From NCBI GenBank assembly GCA_905183005.1, contig CAJJDO010000082.1, positions 248,001 through 312,000 of the forward strand: a stretch of 64,000 nt of DNA, read 5' to 3'. The DNA is from Paramecium pentaurelia. Lineage: Eukaryota > Ciliophora > Oligohymenophorea > Peniculida > Parameciidae. Shown piece by piece: positions 37,668-49,969 of the stretch (positions are counted from its first letter, which is position 1; each line of letters begins with the position of its first letter). The notes beneath the pieces were generated by a model. It was not told the origin of the DNA and made no database searches. It saw only the letters and a program-made list of their open reading frames with translations. Made by a program: the position numbers and the translations under genes.

Positions 37668-37932
37668 GTAAAATTAGCAAGCACAATTAAAAATGCAAAT
37701 TCTGATAACTTCATTTGAAAACTAAAGAATTAATCAATAACTTAACTTCTTTTTCAGTTTCTTAAGAATTAATTTACTCTTATTAACGATTCATAAGTGA
37801 TTGATAATTTTTATCTTTTGATTATATATATAATCATTAAATTATCATTTAGAATGATAAAACAAATAGATATTTTAATTTGTTGGTAATTCATTACATT
37901 TCTTAACCATACAATTTATAAAAAAACAAAAA

Positions 37933-38927
37933 TCATTATAAAAAAGCACTCTACTTAAGTTTTCTTAATGTAGCTCTCTATAATGGATCTACTTAGAAAC
38001 ACATTAAGAGCAACTCCTTTATTTCTATTGATGCTGTTTCAGGAATTCTAGGATATTCTCCACTTAATCCTATACTTAATAAACTTGTTGCTGGATTATC
38101 AAAATTAATTTATTCACTCCATGGAGGTCTACCTGTAATCATTTCAAGAATCAAACATCCAAAAGACCAAATATCTGAGGCTGGTCCAATTCTTTCTTAT
38201 CTAACTACTTCAGGAGCCATCCATGGAACACTGCCTTATAAAATACTTTAATATAAATTTTCTTTATTTTGTCTACTACATCCAAAATCTGAAATCTTCA
38301 CTTATCCATTACAATCTAATAATATATTGCTTGATTTTAGATCCAAATGTAATATTCCTTTTTTATGCAAATACTCTAAACCGTTGAGAATTTACTGAGT
38401 ATATCTTTTCACAGTCTACTCATTTATTGGCCCAAAATCTCTTATTAATTAAGAAATAGATCCTAATGTTTATAAGTTTAATATACCCATAGACATAAAT
38501 TCTTAATAAATAAGGATGCTATCTTTTGTACTTTCATGAAAGATGTATTTTATGATATTCTTATGTTAAAGAATCTACAAAAAAGATAATTCGGTCTGAT
38601 TAACATAGTACATCTTACATCTAATTTTTACTGATCTTTTAAGTGATTAAGTAATTTTTTACATGCCACAATCTCTCCTGTGTACATGTTCATAGCTTAA
38701 TAAACTTGACCCTATGATCCAGAACCAATCAATTTTCCTAATTTAAATTCCATTCTCTTAATTGTATAATCCTTTACTTAATTGAATCTATTTATTGGAT
38801 CAAGTGTTATGTGATGATTTGTTTTTCTTGGAACTTTCAATAACCTATGTTTTTGATGCCTGTTTTAATAATAAAATTTAGAGTACATTTAAGTGCCAAT
38901 TCTTATTGTATTATTTACAGACTTCAT
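37933..38927 (-). CDS. MAP3K/STE11-like protein kinase with HLD catalytic loop
   Basis: 323 residues with one 23-nt intron. After a basic 70-residue leader the kinase reads GKLIGSGSQGQVYQAMN (ATP loop), IVACKKLLN (catalytic Lys), a catalytic loop HLDLKSSNILL (HLDLK at 38335-38349), KISDFGCSRQNKEN, then SVPWMAPEVVRQE and SDIWSFGCLILEMITGRPPW, an architecture shared by MAP3K and plant-like STE11 kinases. The usual HRD arginine is leucine; loss of Arg implies activation without activation-loop phosphorylation, as in RD-minus kinases. Lys, Asp of HxD, and DFG are intact, so activity is expected. Confidence 0.87.
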
Positions 38928-39143
38928 AATTGTCTTTATCTAACTAAACAATTATTTGTGAAATAATATAAACAATAATTATCTCAACTATAAATATCAT
39001 AATTAGAGACTTCAATATTTATTATTCTTCTAATAATATTAAAAAATAGAAATGCATTTCTTTCAATCAAACTTTATTTTGATACTATTTAAATTTTTTA
39101 AACGACTGAAAATTTATTGGTTAAAATAAAAAATAATATAAAC

Positions 39144-40974
39144 ATGCTTAAAAAATTGAAATAGTAAACTAAAGATGCTTATAATAAACATTTTGGCAAG
39201 GATCAATACAAAGAAATGAAAGATGAAGAATCTAATAAAAATTAAGATTTTACAAAATCACCACTTAGTCTTCCAAATTAATTCAAATCAGATGATTACA
39301 ATAACAAAAGCGATTAATTTAATTGTATTTAAATAATACTTTATGTAGAAAATCAAAATGTTGAAAAGAATTTGTCTGAGGTTCCTTAATTAGATTTTAC
39401 TAAAGCTCTAATACCAGAAGAACTAATTTAACAAATCTAAGAATAAGAAATTCAACAGATAGCTGAAGAGTAGGCAAAAAAAAAATAAACTAAACCAAAA
39501 TAAAATGACGATATTCCAGACTTTCTAAATAAAAAAATATGTTTGGATGAAAATGGTGATAACTATTATGAAGTGGCAGCCTAAAAGGCAAAAGAATAGA
39601 ATAGTACTTTACATTAATTGAAAACCTTTGTATCAGAAAAAGCAAATGATGCATAAAAATAAGTGAAAGTAATTAATTATAACTCCATTTTTTAGAAATA
39701 ATTAAAAAAACTAGACACACATATAAAAAATAAAATACTTGAAAAAAAATAACACATTAATCTCTGGATTGCAGGAAAGGTTGATACATAAATTATAAGT
39801 TTGATGAGTAGTATTGAACCTAAAATAACTGATAGTGTTAAGAAATCTGTTCCTTATGATTTTATGTAAGATTTTGTATAGGATACTGCAATTAATTTAT
39901 GGAAAGATTTCACTGATGTAATTAGATTGGAATTAAGGGCTAAATTAGAAACAAATAAAATAGAAATTAAAAAGAGGGAATCAAAAGGATTAATTTCAAA
40001 TATACGCAATTTTATACTTTATTCATTATATCCTGCAGACCTTACAAATCGTGATCATATGAGAAGAATTTCATTTAAAATTATGAAAATTTGCTAATTA
40101 CTTCCATATATGGGTATTCAACCACTTATGTTTTGTATCATTTTACTTTGTATTAATAAAGTATTAATAGATTATAATTTTAGGATGAAGAATTTTAATT
40201 AGTCAATTATATAGCTGATTATAAATCTATTCAATTTATTACTAATGGATTATTTCCATGTTTTCTAGCTTATTTTCATTATTTATTCTTTGATTGTGGA
40301 CCTGGAAATCATCATTAAGTACAAGTGCTTATTTTTACTTTAATCATTTAAGTATTAACTGTTTGGATAGCATATTTATATTTACTAAAATCTTATTCTA
40401 GAGGAGCCTTTTTAAAAGATTAATTAACAATTACTTCTGATACTAAAGGAGGTAGACTAAAATATTTTCTAATTTATGATCTAATCTGTTTAACCATTTC
40501 AATAGTATTGTCTAGTAATAATTTATAATTATTAAATTAGTATTTTTATATATTTATAAAATAAAAGATAGTCATACTTAGTCATTTGGAGATTTATTAT
40601 TTTTTACAAGAACTGTTTATGCTTTATTAAGTATTCCATTTGTTTGTTTTATTTTTCCATTTTTTGTTAAGATGTTAACAAATGCAATTCCAACAGGATA
40701 TGATAAATATGGAAATTGTATTCCATCATTAAGCACAATATAAATATCATATAAGGAAACTAAATTGAAAAGATAAGGATTAATAGATATTGAAGAAATT
40801 TTAGAAAGGGATTTATTAGATAAAAATGAGAATGATGATAAATAATAAGAGGAATAAAATAATGATAATAATAAATCAATTTAAAAAAAAGAGAATAAAA
40901 ATTAAAATGATTAAGAAGATAAAAATAATAAAACAAAAAAGTAGAATAAAGAGATATAAAACATAGTAGAATGA
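39144..40974 (+). CDS. Hypothetical multi-pass membrane protein
   Basis: 591 residues; introns of 23 and 32 nt leave an exact frame. The N-terminal ~240 residues are hydrophilic, Gln/Lys-rich. A membrane-spanning core follows: SNIRNFILYSLYPADLTNRD then IQPLMFCIILLCIN, ADYKSIQFITNGLFPCFLAY, VQVLIFTLIIQVLTVWIAYL, YFLIYDLICLTISIVLSS and ALLSIPFVCFIFPFFVKML, five to six helices. The C-terminus is highly charged with GYDKYGNC and an acidic, Asn/Lys-rich tail. I do not recognise the family. The DEEFQLVNYIADYK element before a helix recurs in uncharacterised protist membrane proteins, from memory. Confidence 0.78.
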
Positions 40975-41060
40975 TAATTTGTAAAATTATATATAATTAA
41001 CATAACACTTTTATAATTGAATTTTATATTATTAATAATTGTTTTTGATTAAAAACAAAA

Positions 41061-42228
41061 TCATTATCTAAAAATACCACCTTTCTTTAATGCATTTTCA
41101 GCATCTTTAATTGCTAATAACTCATTATTATATTGTTGCAATAAATTATTATGGGTTGAAGTTCTAAAATATAAAGATTTATATTATACCTTTCAATCCA
41201 TCTATTTTAAGTTGCAACAAGATTATCCTAAGCATCAGCTAAATTACTTTATGCATCTTACAATATAGAACTTAATGCTCTAATTTCAGATTGTTTAATT
41301 GAAATTTCAGTTCCTAATAATGGAATTAAAACATCTTGAATTCCACTAACTTTGGCTTGAGTTTCAGATAATATATCTTATTATAATTTAGATTATGATT
41401 CATGTTGATTTTACAATGATGTTTATGCATCAATAAGATTTTATCTAAGTTGATTCATAAAATTAATGACTTTATTTAGATTTTCTTAATCTACATAGTT
41501 ATTTTATGATAATTATGTTAAAACATTTACTAAAGGTTAATAGAATACTCTTTTTGATGATAATTTCTTCATACTATATATATTATATATAATTTGATAC
41601 CTTTTGTGCATATTTAAAGAGACTTCTTTAATATGTTCTTTTTTTTAGATTAATGAAGCTTCATCTTTGATTTCATTAAGTAATGCAATTGCTTAATCTA
41701 AAACATTAATTGTATCAGCATATTCTTAATTTTGTTATTCAAATACTGTATTATCTGAGTTAATTTATTATTCTTTTTAGGCCAATAATTTAATTGCATC
41801 ATTTAAATCTTAATTAGCTTCAGTTAAAAATGTTTATAAACGTATTCCTTCATCACCTAATTCTTTGATTTCAATTTCCAATTATGCTATCTATATTATA
41901 TTGATGAATATAAACTTTGTTCTTAAAATCATTAATTTAATTTTCATAGAATTAGACATCTGATAAATATGATTGCTAATCTTGTTCATAAGAACTATTC
42001 TCATCATTTATTCTTGTTTAAAAAGATTCTGCTAATTCATCTAAAGCAACAAATAATTATTGGAAATTGAAATCCTTTGTTTATACTTCTGATAATCCAA
42101 GAATGATTTTTGATATTGGATGCAATTTATCTTACTAAATAGATGAGATTTCTTGACTATGATGTTGTATATATAATATACTTTGCCAATATCAAATACA
42201 ACAATGTAAAACCAATAAAAGTTTTCAT
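41061..42228 (-). CDS. Trichocyst matrix protein-like secretory protein
   Basis: 354 residues; four introns (25, 25, 27, 26 nt) leave an exact frame. A clear signal peptide (MKTFIGFTLLYLILA) is followed by an almost wholly alpha-helical, heptad-rich chain with little proline: EVQTKDFNFQQLFVALDELA, YADTINVLDQAIALLNEIKD, LIPLLGTEISIKQSEIRALS. This matches the trichocyst matrix protein family, whose members are cleaved from a precursor and crystallise in secretory vesicles that Paramecium discharges. The middle part (SMKKLSSKR) would be the natural processing zone between N- and C-terminal fragments. The assignment rests on fold, signal peptide and composition, not on an invariant motif. Confidence 0.78.
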
Positions 42229-42384
42229 TAAATATTAATTATTTACAAATCCGTTTTTATTAAACATCTTTCTTGATTTATACTATTATATTATAAAATC
42301 TTCTTATATTATGATTATGATTTTAAATCAATAATATATAAATATATAAGAAAAGCAGCACAAATTATTAATAAATAATTAAAA

Positions 42385-43471
42385 TCAATTTTTATAATTT
42401 TTGTTTTAACTTTTAGTATTTCTTGTTCCTCTTAATTATTCTAAAATATGACTATCTATAGTGTAATTTAACATTTTATGACCTTAAGATATGTCTTACT
42501 TTTTTAATTTACTATTGGAGTCTCTATTTTTAGGTCTTATAAGGAGAGAACAATAAAATTAATATATACCTTGATTTTGGAAGTATGTGAAATTAATTTA
42601 AATTTCCATCTTATTCATCATAATCTGTTTTAATTCTAATATTTTCTATATTTCTTTTATCACTATTATATGTATTATTGTTAATGTAATTATTGTTCCC
42701 TTATACAGTTCTTTTATAGAATGCATCACTAAGTTAATCAAATTTTAATTACTTTATATTGTTATTTAACTACTTTTATTGTACAATTTTCAATATTTGT
42801 TGAATATGTTTAGATTAATTCTTCTTTTCAGATGATAATGTTGGTGTAGCTCTGAAGCCTAGATTAGAATTTTATTTATTTATCACACTTTCACGTCCTT
42901 GACTAATAACTGTTTAATCAATCTATTTAGTTAAAGAAGAGTTGGATAGATTTTGACAACGTACTTTCTATAATCTTGATATTTATTATGAGATCAACCT
43001 TGAAGATTTAGGATTTGGGATTGGTTTTTGAATGGAAAGGTTATCATCTTCAATTTAATCTGTTAATTTTATTAATCTTTCATTAAGTAATTTGATGAAT
43101 TATGGTTAAGTTGCATCTGTTAGATGTTATATATTATTCTAGTTTAACTCATAAAGAGTCACATCTTTAAGAGATGATAGAGAATTATCTGATGAAGATT
43201 GATAATCTTCTTTTGGAAACTTGAATAAGTGATTGATTTTACATTTCTTAAATCTAGAAATATGTTTATGTATTATAGAATACTTGATTTCAATTTCTTA
43301 TTTAAAATCATCAACCTCTGAATTTTCATCAGGTTATGTTTTAGTTAACATTTAAATAGATGCTGAAGGTTTTGTTATCTTTTATAAAATATGATATTTC
43401 ATTAGATCTTTATCAAAATTTTATGGTTTCTAAATATTAGGACTCTTAGATTTTGTATTTCTGTTGGACAT
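42385..43471 (-). CDS. Hypothetical Gln/Asn/Ser-rich protein
   Basis: 350 residues with one 34-nt intron near the 3' end. Low-complexity, basic, mostly polar; short ordered stretches are MKYHILQKITKPSASIQMLT and NERLIKLTDQIEDDNL. No domain recognised. It has no signal peptide or transmembrane segment. Its start is 44 bp from the end of the TPR-like gene on the same strand. Confidence 0.7.
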
Positions 43472-43515
43472 AATAAAATATAAATTAGTATATAAATTAA
43501 ATATACATATAATAT

Positions 43516-45036
43516 TCAAACTAAAGCGAATCTACGAGTAAATTATTTTTACTTTTATTAACTTATCAACCATTATTATACTGTACTCAAAAGAGAGATC
43601 AATTTAGTTAGATACTTATTGATTTTATTAATTTCAAATCTGTCATACAATCCAGAGAGTAGATTAACATTATTAAAAGCATTTTTATCACTGGCCAAGT
43701 AAAGATATTAATACATTTCTAATTTTCTATTTGGACTCATATGACTTAATAAAACTCTATCCTTTATAGCTCCTATATTGAGATGAGGATTAGATATTAT
43801 TAATTTTGACATATTAAATTCTCCACCTATTTCTAAAATTTATGAATTATATTTAGGTTTCTTTTATCTAATATTTGTATTAGCTTCTTCTTTAACTGAT
43901 TTAAGATCAGGAATCTTTCTTTGAAAATATTTTACAGAACTAACTGTAGCTACTTTAATTTATTAAGGTTGAGTCAACACAATTTCATAGCATTCATCAT
44001 CAGATGTTACAACATCAATATCAACAACTTAATGTTCTCTATTAATTCTATTTGATAAACTTCCTTATTCTAAACGACTCTAAGCTAATATTCTAACTCT
44101 TGATTCAGGAACCTACAGTGATGATAAGATATTACATACTTCACAATATCCTCCTATCATTTTTTCATGAAATAATTTTGCTTTTTCGATTTGACCAACA
44201 TAAAAATAATATTTTCCTAATAAATCATAAGCATAGAGTTCATGATTCTTTTCATTTAATTTCCATGCTGACATTAAATATTTTGTAAAATATAACTGGC
44301 TTAATTTTGGTCGGACTCTAAGTAAACATTCACCTAATCCTCTATAAGCTTTCATCTTATTTCTATAAAATATTTCATTATCTGACAAACGTTTGCATAA
44401 TTTAAAATATATAGCTCCTGATAATGGATTAAAAAACAATTGTTCCATTTTACCAAATATATAACAAAACCTTTATTATATACATAAATTTTTTTATTTA
44501 AAACATTCTTACATAATTTCTTTCATTTCTGATTCACTTTTCTCTCTATTTTATTTGTATTATAATAAGTTCTGTAACTTTTTAATTAAAATTTCCAGAC
44601 TTTGTATTGCTTCATTTAAATATTTGGAAATTGCATTTTCTATTTCCTATTCATCTAAACTCTACTGATCTTTCAAAGCCATAATTTCATCAGAATAATA
44701 CTTAATTATACTTTATGATATTTGATATTATCTTTTCTTTTTTAACAATGATTCAGGATTAGTTACTAATGTCTAAGGTGCCTTATAAACATTAAATAAA
44801 TCGCTAGTTCTTAATAAAGTTCTAGATCTCTTCTATGATCGTATCTTATTTTGAAAAGGTAAATTCACAACAGGAGGTAAATCTAATTTCAACTATTCTG
44901 TTGATTCAGTTTGCATTTTCATTGTACTGGTAATCAAGAATTGACGATGAGATTTTTAAGTTCTTGTGAAATCACTACCAGAAACACCAAAACTATCTGT
45001 ATTTGTGCTTTCCAATTTACTTTTAAGCTTTTTCAT
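43516..45036 (-). CDS. TPR-like helical repeat protein
   Basis: 497 residues; one 27-nt intron. The first ~190 residues are basic and partly coiled coil (ALKDQQSLDEQEIENAISKY). Then come three to four helix pairs with TPR spacing: SGAIYFKLCKRLSD, KMKAYRGLGECLLRV, LYFTKYLMSAWKLNEKNHEL and YAYDLLGKYYFYVGQIEKAK. The C-terminal half is hydrophilic with ICDLKSVKEEANTNI-like stretches. An open frame starting at 44448 covers only the TPR part, but the same frame extends without TGA to the upstream ATG 45036, which I prefer. TPRs mediate protein assembly; the partner is unknown. It diverges from the next gene with 34 bp between start codons. Confidence 0.78.
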
Positions 45037-45070
45037 TTTTATATTAATATTTTATAGATAATTTGAGTAA
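45037..45070. promoter_or_regulatory. 34-bp spacer between divergent start codons
   Basis: The minus-strand TPR-like gene and the plus-strand hypothetical gene start 34 bp apart. The spacer is AT-rich and must serve both promoters. Nothing else is visible. Confidence 0.55.
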
Positions 45071-46924
45071 ATGAAGAATAATTGTAAATTGTGCCGATAA
45101 AATACATAGTAACTCATATTGGATAAATTACAAAATAAATACTTTGAAGCATTCAATTTCTATTTCGCTAAGCCTATAAATGAAATCCTATCTTAAATTA
45201 CAAATACTCCTCATGTAATTTATTATAAGGATTATCTCATATTAGATGAGCAATAAGAATACATGAAAAGGTAGTTGAACTTCCTTAAATTGTAGATATT
45301 ATAAGTAGGATGAAGTCAAACCAAGAATTGATATTTTAACTGAATTTTATGTAACCAATTACAAAGATGAACATCCCTATCTTTTGATTGCAGATTAACA
45401 TCAACTGATGATAAAGAGGAATAAGCGAATTGATAAACTCTATTATTAAAGAGTTCAATAAAGTGAACATTCAAATAAATCAAATAATCATATTGTTATT
45501 AACAATGTTCTCAATTCAAAACTATCCTCAAATTCATAAATAAGTTATGAAACTGAAGAACATGACATATATTCATCATAAGAAAAACCAAATAAACTTA
45601 ATCGTCTTGATTTTAAAGGCTTAAATATTATTAATCTATAGGAAGATACTTAATAATTAAATTAGATGCTTGATAAACATTATCTCATTATAAATTAAAT
45701 GAGCAACTAACTTAAAAAATTACCATCACATTTTTATCTAAAATCTCCTCCACAAAGTTAATAAATTATATCAACCAATAATATAATAAAAGATTTACAT
45801 ACTCTTAAAAGTGTTAAAAGAAGAACTAATCATAAAGATTTACGTGAAAAGAAAGGTATTTTCATAATTAATATATTTTAGCTATACTTGCTAATTCTAA
45901 AAGTGAATCTAAACACTCATAATCTAGTTTTAAAATGTCTAAAATTAAAGACTCTGTTGATTAATAAGTAGATTAATTCTAGGAATATATTCCTCCAAAT
46001 AATGAACCTATTGATTAAGATGATAAAAACAAAACCTAGAAATTTGAAAATAATTTTGTCATTTAAAGAATGCTTAGAGAATATTAAGGGAATCATAACC
46101 GATAATTAAGATAGACTATTTCATAAGATTTAATTGTTGCAAGTACATCTACTGTAGTCTAAGGATTTTAAGGTTCTTAAAAGAGTATTAAATAGGATCA
46201 AAATAATAACAATAATGGTAGTATACAAAATATATCATAACGATAAGAATAATTAAAAAAAGCATATTAACCAATTAATATTTAATAAAAAAAGATAAAT
46301 TAAAATTAATTAGATAAAATTACTAAAGGAGGTTCACTTACTGATAGAAATTCAAAATAATTACCTATTGCTGAAGATTTATTTCATAAATTACATGATT
46401 TAAAAATTAGAAGCTCATAAAATGCAGATTAAAATAAAAAACCAGAATTTAACTATATGTTACCTTCTTAATATAATACTCTAACCACATAAAAAATGAA
46501 TAATAATTCAAAAGCTAAATCTTAATATTCTAAGAAAAATACAGGACATGATTTATGCACAAAGTCTTAGCATTAAAAATAAGCAAATCATAGTTAATCT
46601 AAAGTTTTGAATATAAATTCTTAAAAAACAGATGACATAGTAAAAAAATACATTTAAATGGCTACTTAATCTATATAAAATAATAAAAAATTTGATTTCA
46701 AATTAAATCTTTAAAATTTAAATAATAATGAACCACATGTAGAAGATGATTTTTGTAATTATAAAAATTTATTTAGAAAACAAACGTCTGAATTTTCTAA
46801 CAGAAAGACATAGTTAACAACAACAAGATAGAGATTAATTTATAACTCATAGAAAAATTGTGATTAAATAATGATTAATATAATGATCAATATTTTAAAG
46901 TAATATTCTCAATTTTATGTATGA
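45071..46924 (+). CDS. Hypothetical Ser/Asn/Gln-rich protein with N-terminal Cys pair
   Basis: 600 residues; introns of 25 and 26 nt leave an exact frame. The beginning, MKNNCKLCRQNTQQLILDK, has one CxxC pair only. The first ~110 residues look ordered (YFEAFNFYFAKPINEILSQ). The remaining ~450 residues are Lys/Asn/Ser/Gln-rich low complexity with no recognised domain. A single Cys pair is too little to call a zinc finger. Function unknown. Confidence 0.72.
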
Positions 46925-47022
46925 TAAGAAAGTAATATTAGTGTTAAAGATTAAATAAATATTAGAAATATAGGTTTAGTGATATAAATTAATTTTTAAT
47001 TATTTATAAATAATAATTTAAA

Positions 47023-48263
47023 ATGTCTAGAATTACTTAAGAATTATTAAGAAAAAGAGCAGAACATAATGAAATGATGTTAACAAATTTAGAAGAAATT
47101 TCAATTCATTAAGAAGAGTTAGTGAAAATTGAGAATTTAGATGTGTATTGTAGACATTTGAAAATATTATTGTTACAAAACAATATAATCGAGAAAATGG
47201 AAAACTTGACTAAATTGAGAGAATTGGAATATTTAAATTTAGCATTAAATAATATCAGACTTATTGAAGGTATTGAAAATTGTGAATCTTTGATGAAACT
47301 AGATTTGACAGTCAATTTTGTAGATCTATAAAATTTAGAAAAATCTGTGTAATGTTTATAGAAATGTAGATTAAAAGAATTATATTTAACAGGAAATCCA
47401 TGCACTGAGTAAATTATTGAAATAATATTGAATAGTTGGCAAGGGTATAGAAACTATGTGATTGGATAAGTTGATTCTCTTCATTCATTAGATGGTAAAG
47501 AGATAACACATACAGAGAGAATAAAGGCAAAATAAATATTACCTTAATTATAAAAGGAATTAATTTATGCAATTGAGGAAGAGAAGATTAAGGAAGAGTA
47601 AAGAATTCATGAGGAGAAGATTAGAAAAGAAATGAATCCAAATAGTGAAGATAAAGTAGCATATACACCAGAAACACGTAAGGAGATGTATTTGATATAA
47701 GCAAAAGAAAAGTAATTAAATTTAAATATAGATATAGAGAATAAAAAGAAAGATAAAGAAATCCAGAGAAATTTAAAGTAAAATAAGAAACACCAATATA
47801 TATGAATGATGGAAGAATTAGATAATGTGATGAGGGAGGTTATAAACCTTAAGTAAATAATTGGGAAGATCCAGAAAATGTTATATTTAAAATGAATATT
47901 CCTAAATATCTAGACACTTCATTAGTTAAAGTAAATGTGAATCCTACGTATGTGTCTGTAAGAGTGAAAGACAAGCTTACATAGATTAGATTGGAAGAGG
48001 AAGTGTTTTCTGAAAAATCTAAGATTTAAAGATCAGAAATTACAGGAGAATTGGTAATTACAATGCCAAAAGTGAATCCTAATGAAATATTAAAATAAAT
48101 AGCTGAGAGAAAGAAAAAAGAGGATCAATAAAAATAATAAGAATAGATAAAACAATTAGAAATTAAATAGAAATAAGAGAGATAGAATTTAGATTTATTA
48201 ATATAAAAAGCTTAAGCAAAGTTAACATAATAAATTGATGATGATATACCTGATTTAGAATGA
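47023..48263 (+). CDS. DNAAF11: Dynein axonemal assembly factor 11 (LRRC6/tilB)
   Basis: 406 residues with one 20-nt intron. DNAAF11 works in the cytoplasm with other DNAAFs and HSP90 cofactors to assemble axonemal dynein arms. The N-terminal signature ITQELLRKRAEHNEMMLTNL is followed by leucine-rich repeats (LKILLLQNNIIEKMENLTKL, LEYLNLALNNIRLIEGIENC, LMKLDLTVNFVDL, KELYLTGNPCTE) and the LDGKEITHTERIKA cap. A coiled coil follows, then a CS-like beta-sandwich (YKPQVNNWEDPENVIFKMN, VRVKDKLTQIRLEEEVF) and an acidic C-terminus DDDIPDLE. All parts of the family are present in order. Confidence 0.94.
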
Positions 48264-48320
48264 TATATATATATATATGTAAATAATAAATTTACGCGCC
48301 TAATATTTAATTAATTAAAC

Positions 48321-49795
48321 ATGAAATTAGTCATTCCTAATATAATTTGGCATGGAGAAAAAGAAAGAATAATGTCTATTGCAATTCATCCAACATAGAA
48401 TTTATTATTGACAGGAGGTTCAGATTCTAAAATTGCTGAAAAAGATAATACTTATGAAGATATTGGAGTGATTAAAATGTGGACAATATTAGAAAACTCA
48501 ACTAAAATGGTTGAATTTGCAGGAGCAATTAATTCAGGACATGAATAAACTGTTAATTGTTTAAAATTCTCACCAAATGGTAAATATTTTGCATCTGGTT
48601 CTGATGATTATAAAATTATAATCTGGAGTTAATAAGTGAGATAAATTTTTGGTTAATCTGAACCTAGATTATAATGGTGGCCATTATCAATTTTAACTGG
48701 ACATTGTAAAGAAATCTATGATCTATAATGGTCAAAAAATGGTGAAATTTTAGTTTCAGGTGGACTAGATAAATATGTAATTGTTTGGAATGTTAAGAAA
48801 TAAAAATAATTATAAACATTAGATGGACATACATCATATGTATAAGGAGTTACAATTGATCCAAGACTTAAATCTATAGTATCCTTAAGTTAGGATAGAA
48901 CAGCAAGAGTATGGAAACTAACAAAAGCTCAAAGAAAAAACTTAAATAATCTTCAATTTTATTCATAGCATGTAGTTAGAAAATTAGAAAATTCATAAAA
49001 AGTTGATGTATAATAAATTAATTCATAAGATTAACAATAATAATAATAAATAGAAGAGAAAAAATAAAATGGAATATTTTTAGGTGAAACTAGTTTATTT
49101 ACTTTTGTTAGACGACCAGATTGGAGTCCTGATGGATCATTTTACATATTACCAGCTGCTGAATTTTGGGTTGATAATAAACCTATTATGGGTGCTTATG
49201 GATTCTTAAGATAATCTCCTTAAGTTCCATGCTTCTTTTTACCAACTAATACTCCTGCTTTAGTTATTAGATTTTGTCCTAAATATTTTAATAGAAACCC
49301 TGATATTTAATAGCCATTAATAGATTTACCTTATAAAATGATTTTTGCCATAGGTACTGTTGATTCTTTACTTCTCTATTCAACTGATAGTCCAACTCCT
49401 CTAGCAATATTTGGAAATCTTCATTATGCCTCTATTACTGATATTTGTTTCAAAGGTATCCTAAATATTTAATAATAAAGGTTCCAACTTAATAGCTGTT
49501 AGTTCTTGTGATGGTTTTTGTTCCTTTGTATAGATTGAAGAAGGATACTTTGGTTAAGAAGTTCCTGTTGAATGTATATATAATATTAAATTTAGAATTA
49601 CCTGAATATATTAGAGTGTTATATAATAATAATGATAAGATAGAGGAAGAAGATGTTTCAAAAAAGAATGAGGAATCCAAAAAGCAAGAAATTGTAACTG
49701 AATAAAGAGTTGAGTATAAAGACACATTGGATGGAAAAAAGAAAAAAATGATTATACCAAAAACTCTATAGATAGATTAATAGTGTTAGAAATGA
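48321..49795 (+). CDS. CHAF1B: Chromatin assembly factor 1 p60-like WD40 protein
   Basis: 475 residues; introns of 25 and 22 nt leave an exact frame. CAF-1 deposits H3-H4 on newly replicated DNA. The protein is a WD40 propeller: ILLTGGSDSKIA-type turn, then NCLKFSPNGKYFASGSDDYK, LTGHCKEIYDLQWSKNGEIL, LDGHTSYVQGVTIDPRL, ending in the diagnostic RRPDWSPDGSFYILPA followed by VPCFFLPTNTPALVIRF. This PDWSPDG segment separates CAF-1 p60 and HIR from generic WD40 proteins. It lacks the long C-terminal tail of the animal protein and ends in an acidic/basic stretch. HIRA is less likely because the protein is short. Confidence 0.9.
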
Positions 49796-49969
49796 TTATC
49801 TATATTATTATTCCTATTCATAATTGAGAACTTATAAAATTCAAGATTTGAATATTAATTTTAAATAATATAATATAGCAAATCTAGATATCTCTTACTT
49901 TTAAATTGGATACTTTAATTTTCCATATAAATTATACTTAATTATTTTTATAATTTTAATAAAGGAACA

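Noticed and set aside
44446..44448. Gene start for the TPR-like protein at 44448
   Set aside because: The same frame extends upstream without TGA to an ATG at 45036, and the joined sequence looks like one protein.
47109..47405. 98-residue minus-strand frame
   Set aside because: Antisense of the leucine-rich repeats of DNAAF11.
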